NCBI GenBank assembly: GCA_002335605.1
Contig: BEDY01000005.1
Span: 310,001-374,000 of the forward strand
Source: Prillingera fragicola
Taxonomy: Eukaryota > Basidiomycota > Tremellomycetes > Trichosporonales > Trichosporonaceae
Direction of reading: 5' to 3'
Length of the DNA stretch: 64,000 nucleotides
Shown: one piece after another, positions 32,804 through 43,571 of the stretch
How positions within the stretch are numbered: the stretch's first letter is position 1
Layout: each line of letters opens with the position of its first letter
Position numbers and translations under genes: made by a program
The notes under the pieces: model-generated
What the model saw: the letters and a program-made list of their open reading frames with translations, nothing else
What the model was told of the DNA's origin: nothing
The model's database searches: none

Positions 32804-33573
32804 CTATGCGGGCGGGCGAGGGGGGAATCTGCTCAGGTCAGCGGCAGTTCATGTCTCACCTGCTAGCACAGGTATTTGCGATAGTCACTCACCCAGGAGG
32901 GAAGCCAGGGGGTGCTCCGGGAGCGCCGGGGGGACGGAAACCAGGAGGCATACCAACAGGAGGAGGCATACCAGGTGGAAGGCCGCCAGGGAATCCGGGG
33001 GGCATCCCAGGGGGAAGACCGGGCATACCGGGAGGGAAACCAGGTGGTGGGCGAGCATAGGGCATGGGACGGGCAGCCATGGCAGGCGCACCACCACCAA
33101 GAGGCATTCCACGGCCGGCAGGGACACCGCGGCCGGGACCAGCAGCAATGCCGGGGCCATCGGGGGCGGACGGGGGAGGTCCCTCGACGGAGACCGAGAC
33201 AATGGTCTCGCCACGCAGAATGACAAGGCCGAGGGTACGCTTCTGCTGCACGGTGGGCGTTGGCTCGCCTTCGGGTGCCCCCTTCGTCTTCTTTCCCTTG
33301 ACAGTCCGGAACTCCTCGCATTCGGCGAGAACAAAGTTCATGTGCTTGTCGTACGCGAGCATCTGGCCGACGAGAGCACGACCGTCGTTCCTGAACAGTC
33401 AGCAGCAACTCTGGTCGTTCTCAGAGCTACTCACAAAGTAACTTTGAGGCGGTAGTGAATCAACATCACCATCTTCGAGTGCTTGGCCTTGGGAGGAGGC
33501 TGCAGTGGTTAGCAAAAGATGGCAGGTTGTGTTGTTGTTGGTAGTGTTCTCTCGGACAACTGGTTACGCGCAT
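32804..33573 (-). CDS. SMB1: Small nuclear ribonucleoprotein SmB/B'
   Basis: Core Sm protein (197 residues) of the U1, U2, U4 and U5 snRNP heptamer ring. Four exons: 33573-33568, 33499-33435, 33390-32893 and 32828-32804. The first exon codes only Met-Arg and is joined to PPPKAKHSKM, which matches the usual SmB N-terminus (KxSKM). The Sm1 motif runs through MLIHYRLKVTLNDGRALVGQ and AYDKHMNFVLAECEEFR. Sm2 is RTLGLVILRGETIVSVSVEGP. The C-terminal ~110 residues are Gly/Pro/Met-rich with PPGM and PPGF repeats and an RG-poor tail ending GFPPRPPA. This is the proline-rich B/B' tail that distinguishes SmB from other Sm proteins. Intron lengths are 68, 44 and 64 nt. It is divergent from TFIIB. Confidence 0.93.
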
Positions 33574-34655
33574 TCTGCACGCTCCAGCTGTCGTCGCATT
33601 TAGAAGCGGATGGAGGCGTTTCCCGGCAGTCGTTGACAGGTTAGAATTGCCAGCGCCGCGGAGATACTTGTGGCGTGTTGGTGATGTTCAAGGTGGCCGA
33701 TCATCAACATTCGCCGCTCCCCATCAACAAATCCACTCTCCAGACCTGGCCAACGTTCTCCCTCTGTCGTCGTACCAATTGTACCATGGGCACGACATGA
33801 ATGCTCAACACATACCATGTTGTCTCTTTCTAGTCTTTGCGTTTAGGCTTCAAAGTGGTGCCGGTTCGGCTTGATCGAGACTGTGTCGCACCGCGTAGGT
33901 GGTTTTCGGAATTGAGAGCTGCGTTCTCTCGTCGGCACGGGCTACTGTCGTGCACGTCGAGGTTCCAGCCTGTGTTGTTGGTAGGGGACGGTATCGTATG
34001 AGTTGACTGGTTCATTAACAACTGCTCAACGAAAGCCAGACTCGTGGCGGCAATAGCGGCGTTTCATTGGGTGGCGGCTGATTCAACGGTGTAACCAACT
34101 GTGTTAACCTTGCAGAGGTGTGATGTCTTCTTGCTGTTTCTCTCATTCATCAGAGACACAGCGGCCACCCCAACCAATCCCCCTGCGTGTCCCAGATCGC
34201 ATCTCTATCGAGAAAACGTCATCCATACGACGTGGTGCTACTCCTATATTGGAGCGCAATCGCCTTCTGGGGAGTCACGTTTGGTGGGCCGGCTTGGGTG
34301 AGTAGAGTGTTACCAATTGCTTCCCAGACGTGCAACACCCCACCCCCGCAGCGTTTGAGCGTTTCCAGGTATTCATATACTATCTGGAAACGTTGGAGCA
34401 TGTCTGTCCATGTAATTTAGCTTGTCTGGGGTGTCCCACAACTGTAGACCACGTCTTGCCGTTTGGAGCGAATGCTGACATAGCTTCCCCCTTGTGTGTT
34501 TTGCCACCCATCTTATTGTCTACGACCGCTCATGTCACGTCGTTGTCTGCTATCCAGCGTCGGCGTAACACCTTCTAAAATCGTCCGCGTGGTAGAAACC
34601 GTTCAACCGGTCTTTCACAGAGCTCAACAAGCTCGAAGGACGTAGAGTTTCCACA
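33574..34655. other. Divergent spacer between SmB and TFIIB
   Basis: 1.08 kb between two housekeeping start codons. No gene recognised. It contains a perfect 9-bp inverted repeat (34360-34392). The TFIIB promoter and the SmB promoter must both be here. Confidence 0.5.
34360..34392. repeat. Inverted repeat upstream of TFIIB
   Basis: Arms cgtttccag (34360-34368) and ctggaaacg (34384-34392) are perfect reverse complements around a 15-nt AT-rich loop, 264 bp upstream of the TFIIB start codon. It could be a dimeric protein site or a hairpin. Confidence 0.6.
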
Positions 34656-36002
34656 ATGCTCGGAGTCGCAGGCCCAAAAGCCCCCCCGGGCAAGTACGGC
34701 CAACCGATCGCTCCCAATCTTGCAGTCCGTCACCTGTGTCCAAACTGTCAGATAGACCCACCCAACATTGTGGAAGAATACAGCCACGGCGACCTCGTGT
34801 GCGGTGACTGCGGCACTATTCTAGGTGACCGCATTGTGGACACTCGTTCCGAGTGTAAGTATTCCTGGTCCTTGACATACTGACCTCCAGGGCGTACTTT
34901 TGCTGGAGACGAGGGTGGAGACGACCCGTCGCGTGTTGGCGGTCCTAGTAACCCGCTTTTGGGTAACGCCACTCTGGACACCAACATTTCCGCTCGTGAT
35001 GGGCGAACCGGCATGTCGCGCGACCTTCAGCGCGCCCAGAACCGCGCGAACCAGCAGACCATGGGGCCAACGGGCACCAGTGTTCCACAGCTGCAGGCAG
35101 CCTTTGGTAGGATCACAGAGTTTTGTGACGCCATGCAGTTGCCCCGAGCCGTCGCTGAGCGTGCTCATCACGCTTACAAGATTGGAGACGAGGCTCGCAT
35201 CTCGCGCGGCAGGAACGATGACGCTCTCATTGCTGCCACGATCATTTACGCCACACGTCTTGCCGGCGCTGATCGTTCGTTCCGTGAAGTTTGCAAGGTC
35301 ACCAAGGTGTCCAAGTCCGAACTGGGACGTGTGTTCAACGTTCTAAAAACGGCCATTACCAACTCTGGTCATGGCGGCAACCAGAGCATGGGTTTGAGTA
35401 GCGCCAACCAATCTTCTGAAGGTCTTCTTGGCCGATTTGTCAACTATCTCGATCTCGGTCAGACCATTCTCAACGCTGCCAAGCATATCTCTAGCATGGC
35501 CGTGGCCAAGTCTGCCATTGATGGTCGCAGCCCGCTGTCCATTGCGGCTGGCGTCTTGTACTTCACCTGCATCCTGTTTGGCAAGCCTACAACGTCAAAG
35601 GAGATTGCAGACGTTGCGGGCGTCTCCGAGTCTACTATCAAACTGTGAGCTAGTTGAATTGGACTGCTGCTAATTGACCAGGATCTGCAAAAAGGTGGCT
35701 GAGGAGCTGGATGTTGTCATTCGCCCCGAATGGGTGGGTACCAAGCCGCTCTGCGCTACATTGATACTGACTTGAGCTAGAAAACGCAGAATCCTTCAGG
35801 CTATGCCAACCTCCAAACCCTCGGAAGGTCAAGCCAGGCTAACGCGGCTGCCCGTGGGTCGCGCTCGGGTACGCCCAGCACCACTGCCGGCGCTGCGGCT
35901 CCCGCTGCCCCCAGCGTCTCCGCTATAGCTGCGGCCAGCGTCGCAGCCTCAGCTTCGGCCTCTGCGACGCCCACTCCTGCCGCCAACGGTACTTCGTCGT
36001 AG
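34656..36002 (+). CDS. SUA7: Transcription initiation factor TFIIB
   Basis: General RNA polymerase II factor of about 408 residues that bridges TBP-DNA and the polymerase. Exons: 34656-34854, 34891-35644, 35682-35733 and 35781-36002; introns of 36, 37 and 47 nt. The N-terminal zinc ribbon has CPNC at about 28-31 and CGDC at about 49-52. The B-reader/linker follows (SEWRTFAGDEGGDDPSRVG, restored by intron 1). Two cyclin folds follow: the first contains AHHAYKIGDEARISRGRNDDA and the second GRSPLSIAAGVLYFTCILFG. The core ends at LDVVIRPEW. A 74-residue Ala/Ser/Thr/Pro-rich tail in the last exon extends past the usual end of TFIIB (yeast protein is 345 residues). Its function is unknown. Identity is secure; TFIIIB Brf1 lacks this spacing. 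Confidence 0.96.
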
Positions 36003-36226
36003 AAGTTCCCTTGCATCGCCTACTTGGCACGCCCCAGAATCAGTAAAAGAGACTAATGGCTTGAGCGAGTCTGCTGAGCTGGGGTTTCGTGAGTCACTAC
36101 TTCATTGCGAGAACGTGATTTGTTATGCACAAGTGACTGTCGCAGCGAGGAGTCGAAGCGGACTGATAAAGTGTATGTACCAGGCAGGGAGTGTCTAAAC
36201 ATTGTTCTATGCTTCCTGGGGAGCAA

Positions 36227-37135
36227 CTACGTGTCAACTTTACGGAAATACTCCTTGTCGCCGTCGGTAACAGCTTGAAGGATTGTCTTCTCCTTAGGCA
36301 TCCATCCCAGCCGCTCCGTTGTCTTCTTGGCATCCGCGGGTGCGTCGACTTGCGTAAACATGGCAAACCAGCCAAAGTGAGCGGGTGCCTCCTCAGCAGT
36401 AATCTCTTTTGTCGGGATGCCTAGGGTTTTCGCAGCGGCAGTGTAGAGCTCGCCAACACTTTCGTTCTCGGCGACGGCGTGGACGATTCCAGAAGCGTCG
36501 GGGTTTTCGACAACATCGGCGTACAGCCTGGCTGCATCGCGGACGTGGCACGAGACGTGGGCATTCCTCCCACCATTGACGATTGCGGCGTAGCCCGCCT
36601 TCATGTGGGCGTTGACGGGGGTAAGCCAAAAGTTGCCCGGTCCCATTTCGCCGCCGTGTATGATTGGGAGGCGGACACCGACGACGTGCACGCCCTTGGT
36701 GCGCCACTTGGCCGCCAGGTGCTCAGCCGCGACTCGGGGGTTCCACTCCCTCACGGGGCACTCAGAGTCCTCGTTAAAGTTGGGGATATTACCGCCGAAG
36801 CCTGTACCGGAGGTGAAGACCAGGATCTTCGGAGTGCCTTCGTAAAGAGCGCAGACGGTGTCGATGACAGCTTGTTCCTTCTTGCAGGCGCCGGGAAGAT
36901 CCGTGAAAGAGTGGTCGAATGCGCAGTGGATCGTGGCGCCGGCCGCTGCCGCCTCCTCCTTGATAAGATCAAGATCATTGGAATCACCCAGAACGGGCAC
37001 TCCACCATCGGCCTTGACCTTGGTGCATCCGTCCTCACTGCGCGACAAGCCACGGACAGTATGTCCACGGTGGACGAGTTCGCGAACAATCTCGCGGCCA
37101 CAGTAGCCTGAGGCACCGGTGATGAAGACCTTCAT
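36227..37135 (-). CDS. NAD(P)-dependent extended SDR / epimerase-like protein
   Basis: Intronless protein of 302 residues with an N-terminal Rossmann fold: MKVFITGASGYCGREIV shows GxxGxxG, followed by RGLSRSEDG where an Arg favours NADP(H). It has the SGTGFGGN segment where extended SDRs carry catalytic Ser/Thr. The usual YxxxK is not obvious: the corresponding region is AAEHLAAKWR, with a Lys but no Tyr in place. It therefore belongs to the atypical extended SDR/NmrA-like group (Epimerase family), which contains reductases, epimerases and redox-sensing regulators. Substrate cannot be assigned. It is divergent from the second Zn2Cys6 regulator with 1.48 kb between starts. Its 3' end faces TFIIB 224 bp away. 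Confidence 0.85.
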   Translation of the reverse strand: MKVFITGASGYCGREIVRELVHRGHTVRGLSRSEDGCTKVKADGGVPVLGDSNDLDLIKEEAAAAGATIHCAFDHSFTDLPGACKKEQAVIDTVCALYEGTPKILVFTSGTGFGGNIPNFNEDSECPVREWNPRVAAEHLAAKWRTKGVHVVGVRLPIIHGGEMGPGNFWLTPVNAHMKAGYAAIVNGGRNAHVSCHVRDAARLYADVVENPDASGIVHAVAENESVGELYTAAAKTLGIPTKEITAEEAPAHFGWFAMFTQVDAPADAKKTTERLGWMPKEKTILQAVTDGDKEYFRKVDT

Positions 37136-38612
37136 TGTCTAAGAGTCAGCTGCGTGCTTTTGGGCTGCCCACAGTTGGTGGTGAACTTGTGATGGTGACT
37201 TTTTAGAACGTGCCACTAGGAGAACTGGAGGTAAGTCGCTTCAATGGTCGTCAAATGTAGGTTCGCCAGCTGTTTATATGAGGTGCTACCTCGGCCACAG
37301 CCTCGGGTGGCCTTAATGTCCTTCGGCCTCGATACCCCACCACATCTCCACTCTTGTGCCAGTGCCCTACCAGTTCATATGCCATTAGCAGAAGCTGCAT
37401 GCACAGATGGCCGAAGGCTAGATATTGTCATGGGATGGTGACGCAAACCTCCCTCCACCTCCACCAGTACCTCCACTGCAAACAGAAGTACGTACTCCCT
37501 CGGCCTCGGCGCCGCACATACCCCTGCGTTAGCTCCGTGTAAATATTTCCCGTGGCAGCAAGCTTAGGAGCTATGGACTTGAGTCTTCACAACTGAACAC
37601 ACTCAACTGCATCGTCATGTGCAGGCGGCCATGGCCTGTCGCATCTGTGGTGGCGTACCACAGCAGATGTACCGTGATGCCAGATTGAAATTCATCAACC
37701 TTGTGACATAAAGCGGGTTAATTTAAGTGGCTTCGGCGTCGTCTGACCCTTTCTGGCCGCACAGCTGGCAGTAGACGCTCCCGAGTTATCCGCATATCGA
37801 GCAAGTTTTTCGTGCATGCACTCATGAAGCCTGCGGATAGCACACAAGCCGCGTGGGCCCTTGTGGATCTGAGATTCAAGCGTAAGGCAGGTTTCCAGGG
37901 AGAAGAAGTCAGCCTAGTCCCGTAACAGCAGAGAACACCCAGCCAAGGCCCTTGAGCCAGGGTGCCCGGATATCTGGGTGCAGGATACAGTCTGCGACTT
38001 CGAGCTGGTGCGATCTGGTACAGCAGGGAGGTGCAACCTTGAAGCACATGAGTGTAGCTCGGCACAGAACCGGTACTGCTTTACTGCTCTCAATAGAGAG
38101 CTGCATTAGGAGCCTTAGGCACGGTCAAGTCCGAGTTGAATGGTGTTTTGTATATGGCGACCGTGACATATTACAAATCCTTGCTTATCAAAACTTGGGC
38201 TGAACACACTGCTACACTCGATATCCGAGAGAGCCCTCTTCCTCCTTTGTCTATTGTTCTTGCATTTCACCAATAATCGGCAATTTGCTGCACTGCAACA
38301 GCACCGTAGCCCGGCAACTATTGGGATCAACAACCAAGCAACAGCAGCTTATCCTGCAGAAATCCTGCATTGACGACATTCAGCTTGGGCTTGCGGCAGG
38401 TTCTCATCCGCCTCCCTCGCCATCACAGAGGCGACACCGTCCGCTGCAAGAAGTGTCGGCATCTACCCATCCACACGCACAGTCAATCACTTTCTGGGGA
38501 CTCGCTTGTACTATACTGAGCGGTCCCCAACAACGTTTAGCCGAGCTCAACGTCTGCCCACTTCTATCGCCGCCACCTCCACCACACCCATCCTCACCGC
38601 ATCCTGTCCGCC
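37136..38612. other. Divergent spacer between the SDR gene and Zn2Cys6 gene 2
   Basis: 1.48 kb. No gene recognised. The 150 bp upstream of 38612 is CT-rich, as expected for a leader of the + gene. Confidence 0.5.
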
Positions 38613-41267
38613 ATGTCAACGCGGCCAGTCAAGAAACCCCCAGCGAAGCGCAACATCCGCCCAGAGGATGCAAAGTCTGCACGACAGACCTACAGTTGCG
38701 CTGAGTGTAAGCGGTAAGTAGCGATGTGGCCCTGCTTGATCAGCTTATTGTCTTTGAACTGACGACTGTAGCCTGAAGCTGAAATGTTCACGCGTCTTCC
38801 CCTGTACAATGTGCGAGAAACGCGGATGTGCCCAAATTTGTCCACAAGGGGAGATGCGCTCAGGAAAGGGCAAACGGTGAGGCAGCATGTGCCAAAGGGC
38901 TCTTGCTGACGAGCAGTCTAATTCTCGCCAACACGGAGCAACTGCACGAGCGAATTGAGCGTCTCGAGCTGGCACTTTCTCAAGCCCACGCAAAAATGTC
39001 GAGCACTCCTCATCCTCTGCTTCAGGAAAACTATGACTTCAAGATCGAGGCCGATGGCGGGGAAGCGGATGACACGCCCACTGCTGCGTTCGGCACCCTC
39101 ACAATCAGGAATGAGGGCGAGTCGCACTTCGTTGGATCGTTCGCTGGAAGCGAGTACCTCCGCGGCGAAGAGGACACTCCATCAGGGGCAAGTACACCGT
39201 ACGAGCAAGACCACTCTGGGTCGGTGCCACCTGCGGCAGCACCCCCTCGAGCTGCCTATTCGGAAGGCGCTGTCAAATTGCAGGACGCATTCATCGCGGG
39301 GGGTGGCGCAGCATTCCACGACATCGAAGCTCTGCGACATGAGCTACCCGACTGGAACGAAGAGGGTCGCGGGCTTGTCGACAGCTACTACGAGAACGTG
39401 GACTGGATGTATCCTGTCCTGTCTCGAGCCATGTTCGAGCGTGACCACCTTGCCGCAGCATACGATCCCTCCTCAAAGCTTCACGCACACAAGCTCGCTT
39501 GTGTGTTCCTCGTCATGGCTGTCGGTGTTATGTTTGATCTCAACCGTCAACCTTGGGACTCTCGTGGCGAGCGCCTCTTCCTCCTGGGTCGCGCGTGCAT
39601 GGGCTTGATTGGCCTTGAGAACGCAAGTCCTGCGACGGTGCAGGCGTTTCATGTGATGGGCACATATATTCTCAACGATCGTTCAGGCAATGGCGCCGAT
39701 GTCTTTTGGCCCATCCTTGGTAGCGCTGTCAAGGTTGCGCAAAGCGTACGTTTTCTGCACAAGAGTGGGTCACTAACCATGTCAGATTGGCCTTCACCGT
39801 GATGGCACAAGTTTTGGGCTGTCGCCGTTTGAGGTTGAGGAGCGCCGCCAGGTGCATTGGGAAATTCTCACGTATGACCGCCTTCAAGCCATGTGCTTCG
39901 GTCGCCCTAGTGCTTGCAACAATCGCTCGATAGACGCAAAGTTCCCAGAGGACCAGTCTATTCTTCCTGACCCTGATGGATGTAGGTTTCGGTTCTGGCC
40001 AGACAAACTAACGAACAGTCCACCGCTCCAAATACCGCCTCATGTTTATGATGGAGAGTGTCATTGATATCGTGAGTTGGCTGACTGGAACCTTGCTGAC
40101 GTAAGCAAACTCAAACAACGCCCGTGTCCTATAGTAATGTTTGCAAGCTAGACGCGGAGTTGGTTGAATGTACGTGCGCGATGGCGGCTTTGTGCTAACG
40201 TTTCAGTCCGCGAGTCACTTCCAGAGACTCTGCTCCCAAAGGAAGACATTCAAAAGCTGCCTCTAGACCGATTGATCCCGGCCCACGTCGTGATCCATCG
40301 CCTTGGTATTCGGCTTCTAGTCGCACAGACCCGGCTCTTACTTAACCGCCCTTATCTCGTTCGTGCACTCAAGGACAACCCCGATGATCCTGCCGAATCA
40401 AAGTACCGGGAAGGCTTCCTTGCGACATACACGAGCGCTCAGGAGATTGTACAGGTTGTCAAGCGGCTGGTCATCTACCATCCGTCCCTCATCGCACGCT
40501 GGTGGTTCTTTTGGTTCCACGCATTCACTGCTTCTATGTGCCTGTAGGTCATTAGGCGACAAACTATCACTGACACTTATAGCGGAGCAATTTCCATCTT
40601 TACACCTAGCTGTGCCTTTGCCACGCCCGCTTTTAACGGCTTGTCCATTGTCTGTGACATTGCACAGGCCTCGCGCGATGGCTGCCGTGCCAAAACGGGG
40701 CTGCCGCAGATGATGCGCCTCCGTCAACGTGCTCAAGAGGTTTTGACAGAAGCTGCAGCCCGTGCCCGTACCCGGGGCAGCACGGACGCCGCGACGGCCA
40801 TTGATCTGAGCCACCTCAACTCTGCTCCAAAACTGATTCGCCGCCTTGGCACTGCTTCGTCGTCACCAAGCGTATCACCTCAGGTCAAGGACGAGCCGCC
40901 ATTCCTCGCAGCTGCGTACCATCCCGGCGCTCAATCCAGCCCCGGGTTTAGTGAGCAGCACCACCCCAACGGCGCTCAATATGTCGAACACCTCGTTCCC
41001 ATGGACCCACACAACTTTCCCAATGTTCATCATCTCCCACAAGCTGCTGCAGACTACGGTGCCAACTGGTTCAATGCCCTGTGGCAAAGCGGTGGTGGGG
41101 GCGCGCATGGAAACATGGAGAATCCACCCGACCTGTCCATGGCGTTCAACCTTGCTGCAGGACCTGGTGGCAACCCGGACATGCTTAACGGCTTTGACTT
41201 TGATGCGATGGTGACGCCGCAGGGGCAGGTGGACCGTGGTGGCTATGGTCCTGGAATGCAGCAGTAG
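38613..41267 (+). CDS. Zn2Cys6 fungal-specific transcription factor (2)
   Basis: Nuclear regulator of 789 residues in eight exons: 38613-38713, 38772-38876, 38917-39745, 39786-39981, 40019-40071, 40106-40169, 40207-40543 and 40583-41267. Introns are 34-58 nt. The binuclear cluster has Cys at 29, 32, 39, 45, 48 and 57 and is split by intron 1 after CAECK. A Leu-rich coiled coil follows ([16 protein letters not shown]), the usual dimerisation element. The Fungal_trans domain runs from about 175 to 550 and includes the IGLHRDG and [12 protein letters not shown] stretches. The C-terminal 200 residues are disordered, His/Pro/Gly-rich and acidic, which suits an activation domain. Exon 40106-40169 depends on a 34-nt intron ending in TAAG. 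The 3-frame continuity and motif match support it. Regulated pathway unknown; the SDR gene upstream is a possible target only by position. Confidence 0.89.
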
Positions 41268-41317
41268 TAACAGGAGGCAAGGAGGTTGGGTGGCGGATTG
41301 ATAGGGGTGGGCGACGG

Positions 41318-41338
41318 GCGGTATGCGGTATGCGGTAT
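41318..41338 (+). repeat. (GCGGTAT)3 short tandem repeat
   Basis: Three perfect 7-bp copies about 50 bp after the stop codon of the second Zn2Cys6 gene. Confidence 0.9.
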
Positions 41339-42111
41339 CTATTGCGTACATAGTTTGATTGCATTTAATCCAGTGGCCAGTGGACGTCCTCCACTCAGCG
41401 AGCAAGGGGCAAGAGGACGGAGGATCGGTTTAGGTACAGCTGGAACTGACTTTTGAGTGTCAGGGGCGCACATGGGCTGGTCTCGGGTTTTGGGCTTGGG
41501 CGTCCCCAGTGAGCGAGTCGGGGGCGTCACTTCGGTGAGCCCTGATCTCAGGGTAGAGCCAGGCCGAGCAGAGCTGGTGGCCAGGGCAGGGCAGGGAGTG
41601 GGGGCAAACAGAGGGTGAGCAAGCCTGCGGTGTCCGAGATACCATGCGCCAGCCGACGGTGGAGGACCGCAGAACAGCAGAACAGACCCAGGGATGGGGC
41701 GGCCGAAGATCACCTACGCATAGCGTCGGGGCGCACCCAAACGTCTAGGAGGGCGATGGTGACCAGTTACCAGCCAGTTCCAGGGCTTTGGTCATGGTCC
41801 ATTATCCTTTCGGACCTTTGTTGCCTTTTGCCCTCCCAGCACTTCTCGTCAAAGTGTCTACCATTCTCGAGCAAAGGTGCTATTCCTGCATTCATCCTGG
41901 TGACAATCACCATCCCATTCCTCAACCCTCATTACCTCCAACCCACGCAATCGCCCCACATCCACATACCACAACACTCAATCCGTCACTGCACTTCTTT
42001 TGATCCGCTCGGCCGACCCTACTCTCTTTCGTCCAGCACACACCGCCTGTCATCTCTCGCAAGTTTAATCGGATCGCGTGAGGACGTACGGGTTTCTTCC
42101 AACGTAACTCG

Positions 42112-43560
42112 GTGAGTCTCCTCTCCGCCCGTTTCTCTCCCCCATCTCTCGTGAATCAGGCTGGTCGTTTCGTTCTCGGTTCAGTTTGTCACTGTCGTTT
42201 CCACGTCTTGTATTCCTTCCGTGTGCCGTGGTGCCGTTTGTGAGAGCCCTGTTTCCCGGCCTGATTGGTAGTCATCCACCACAAGTCTCTTCCTTTGGGG
42301 TCTACCATCCGTTGATCCTTGATGGTTGCGTGCATGTACTAGTTGGCATGTGGATGCGGGTGGCGTCCGTTGGTGGTCGTCGGCTGTAGTCTTTCAACGG
42401 GCCAACACCAACCGACACAACCCATCCGCGCCGCTCGTTCGGGCACTACTCCTGCACCAAGGCAGTTGTCGTCCCACCCCCCTGGCCCCATGCTGCATCC
42501 CTGCCTTCTTTGCATCTCTCGCGATTATACCTGCATTGCATCCTGGCTTGACTATTGCACGGCCAGGCTGTAGTGCAGGTGCAATGTGCCTCCCACCACC
42601 ATACACTTTCATCTTCTGGCGGCCGCTTCGTTTTCTCCACCTGTTTCTCCCTCGATCTGCGCAGCCCCCTGATATCCCCCTTCCTCTCTGGCACGGAACG
42701 GCCTCCACTATGCCGTGCATCCATCTGGGGCTTCATTCCAATCACTCTGTGCATCCTATTTTGCATCATGGCCGTTGATGGTGCATGCGTGGGGCCAGAG
42801 TATGCCCGGCGCAGTGACGCGACGGGCCAAGCGGTGGCGTCTGCGCACGGCTCTTGCGATATCATCTGCCGTGACCGCAGCATTGATTCACCGGAGCCGG
42901 AGTGGTATCAGCAAGGCCCTGGCCGCACGCTAGTCTTTGCACTAGACCAGTCGGCGAACCGGCATCGGGTACAGACTACGCCGCCGCCGACGCTGTTGGC
43001 TGGCAGCAGTCGAGCACGCATGCGCGCATGCACGCCTGTACCCATCCAAGCGGGCTCGCCTGGTACGGTGCGTTTCATGTCCTCTGCAGCGCAGCATGCC
43101 CTGAGTCGTCATTCGTAGCCTAAATTGGCTCCGTCGTTGATTCCCCCCACCTGGCTCTGGCCCACTCGTGGGCGTGCCGCCCGGAGTTGGCGCAGGGGGG
43201 AGCCGGGCCGCACGAGAACATCTCGGACCTGGGGTCTCCGCATCCACACTGCCAAGCGTATCCTGATCTATTACGTAACCTGCTTGACAGTCACAATCAG
43301 CAACTTTTGCGTTTTGTCGTAGCTCCTGGCCCTGGGTCCACATGCCTCCGCGCCGTGTGCGCCGGCGTGACCCAGCGGCCAGCGGCCTGGCAGCGGCAAC
43401 GCGGGCCCTTCCATCACCAACTGCATCTGCATGCACCAGACCACACAACACTTTCCCTCCCTCGTACACCCATCCCTTTCCACCATGCACGCCGCCACCG
43501 CCCGTTCTCTGTCTGCTCCAGTCAAGGCAGAGCGCTGATTACCTCTCCCCCTTTATCCAG
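42112..43560 (+). other. Possible long 5'UTR intron of the Sds3-like gene
   Basis: Strong donor after aactcg at 42112 and acceptor ttatccag ending at 43560, 11 bp before the start codon. The 1.45-kb interval has no long convincing frame, and its ends sit in CT-rich leader DNA. Confidence 0.3.
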
Positions 43561-43571
43561 TCTCTCCTAAC

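Larger units (their letters stand above)
41268..43571. other. Long intergenic/leader region upstream of the Sds3-like gene
   Basis: 2.3 kb with no recognised gene. 41,268-41,800 is the 3' side of the regulator gene and includes a 7-bp triplicate repeat. From 41,800 on, the + strand is CT-rich and looks like leader DNA. A strong donor (ggtgagtc at 42112) and a good acceptor just before the start codon (ttatccag ending 43560) suggest one long 5'UTR intron. Confidence 0.4.

Noticed and set aside
36479..37111. 210-codon + frame
   Set aside because: Antisense to the SDR gene, whose Rossmann motif proves the minus strand.
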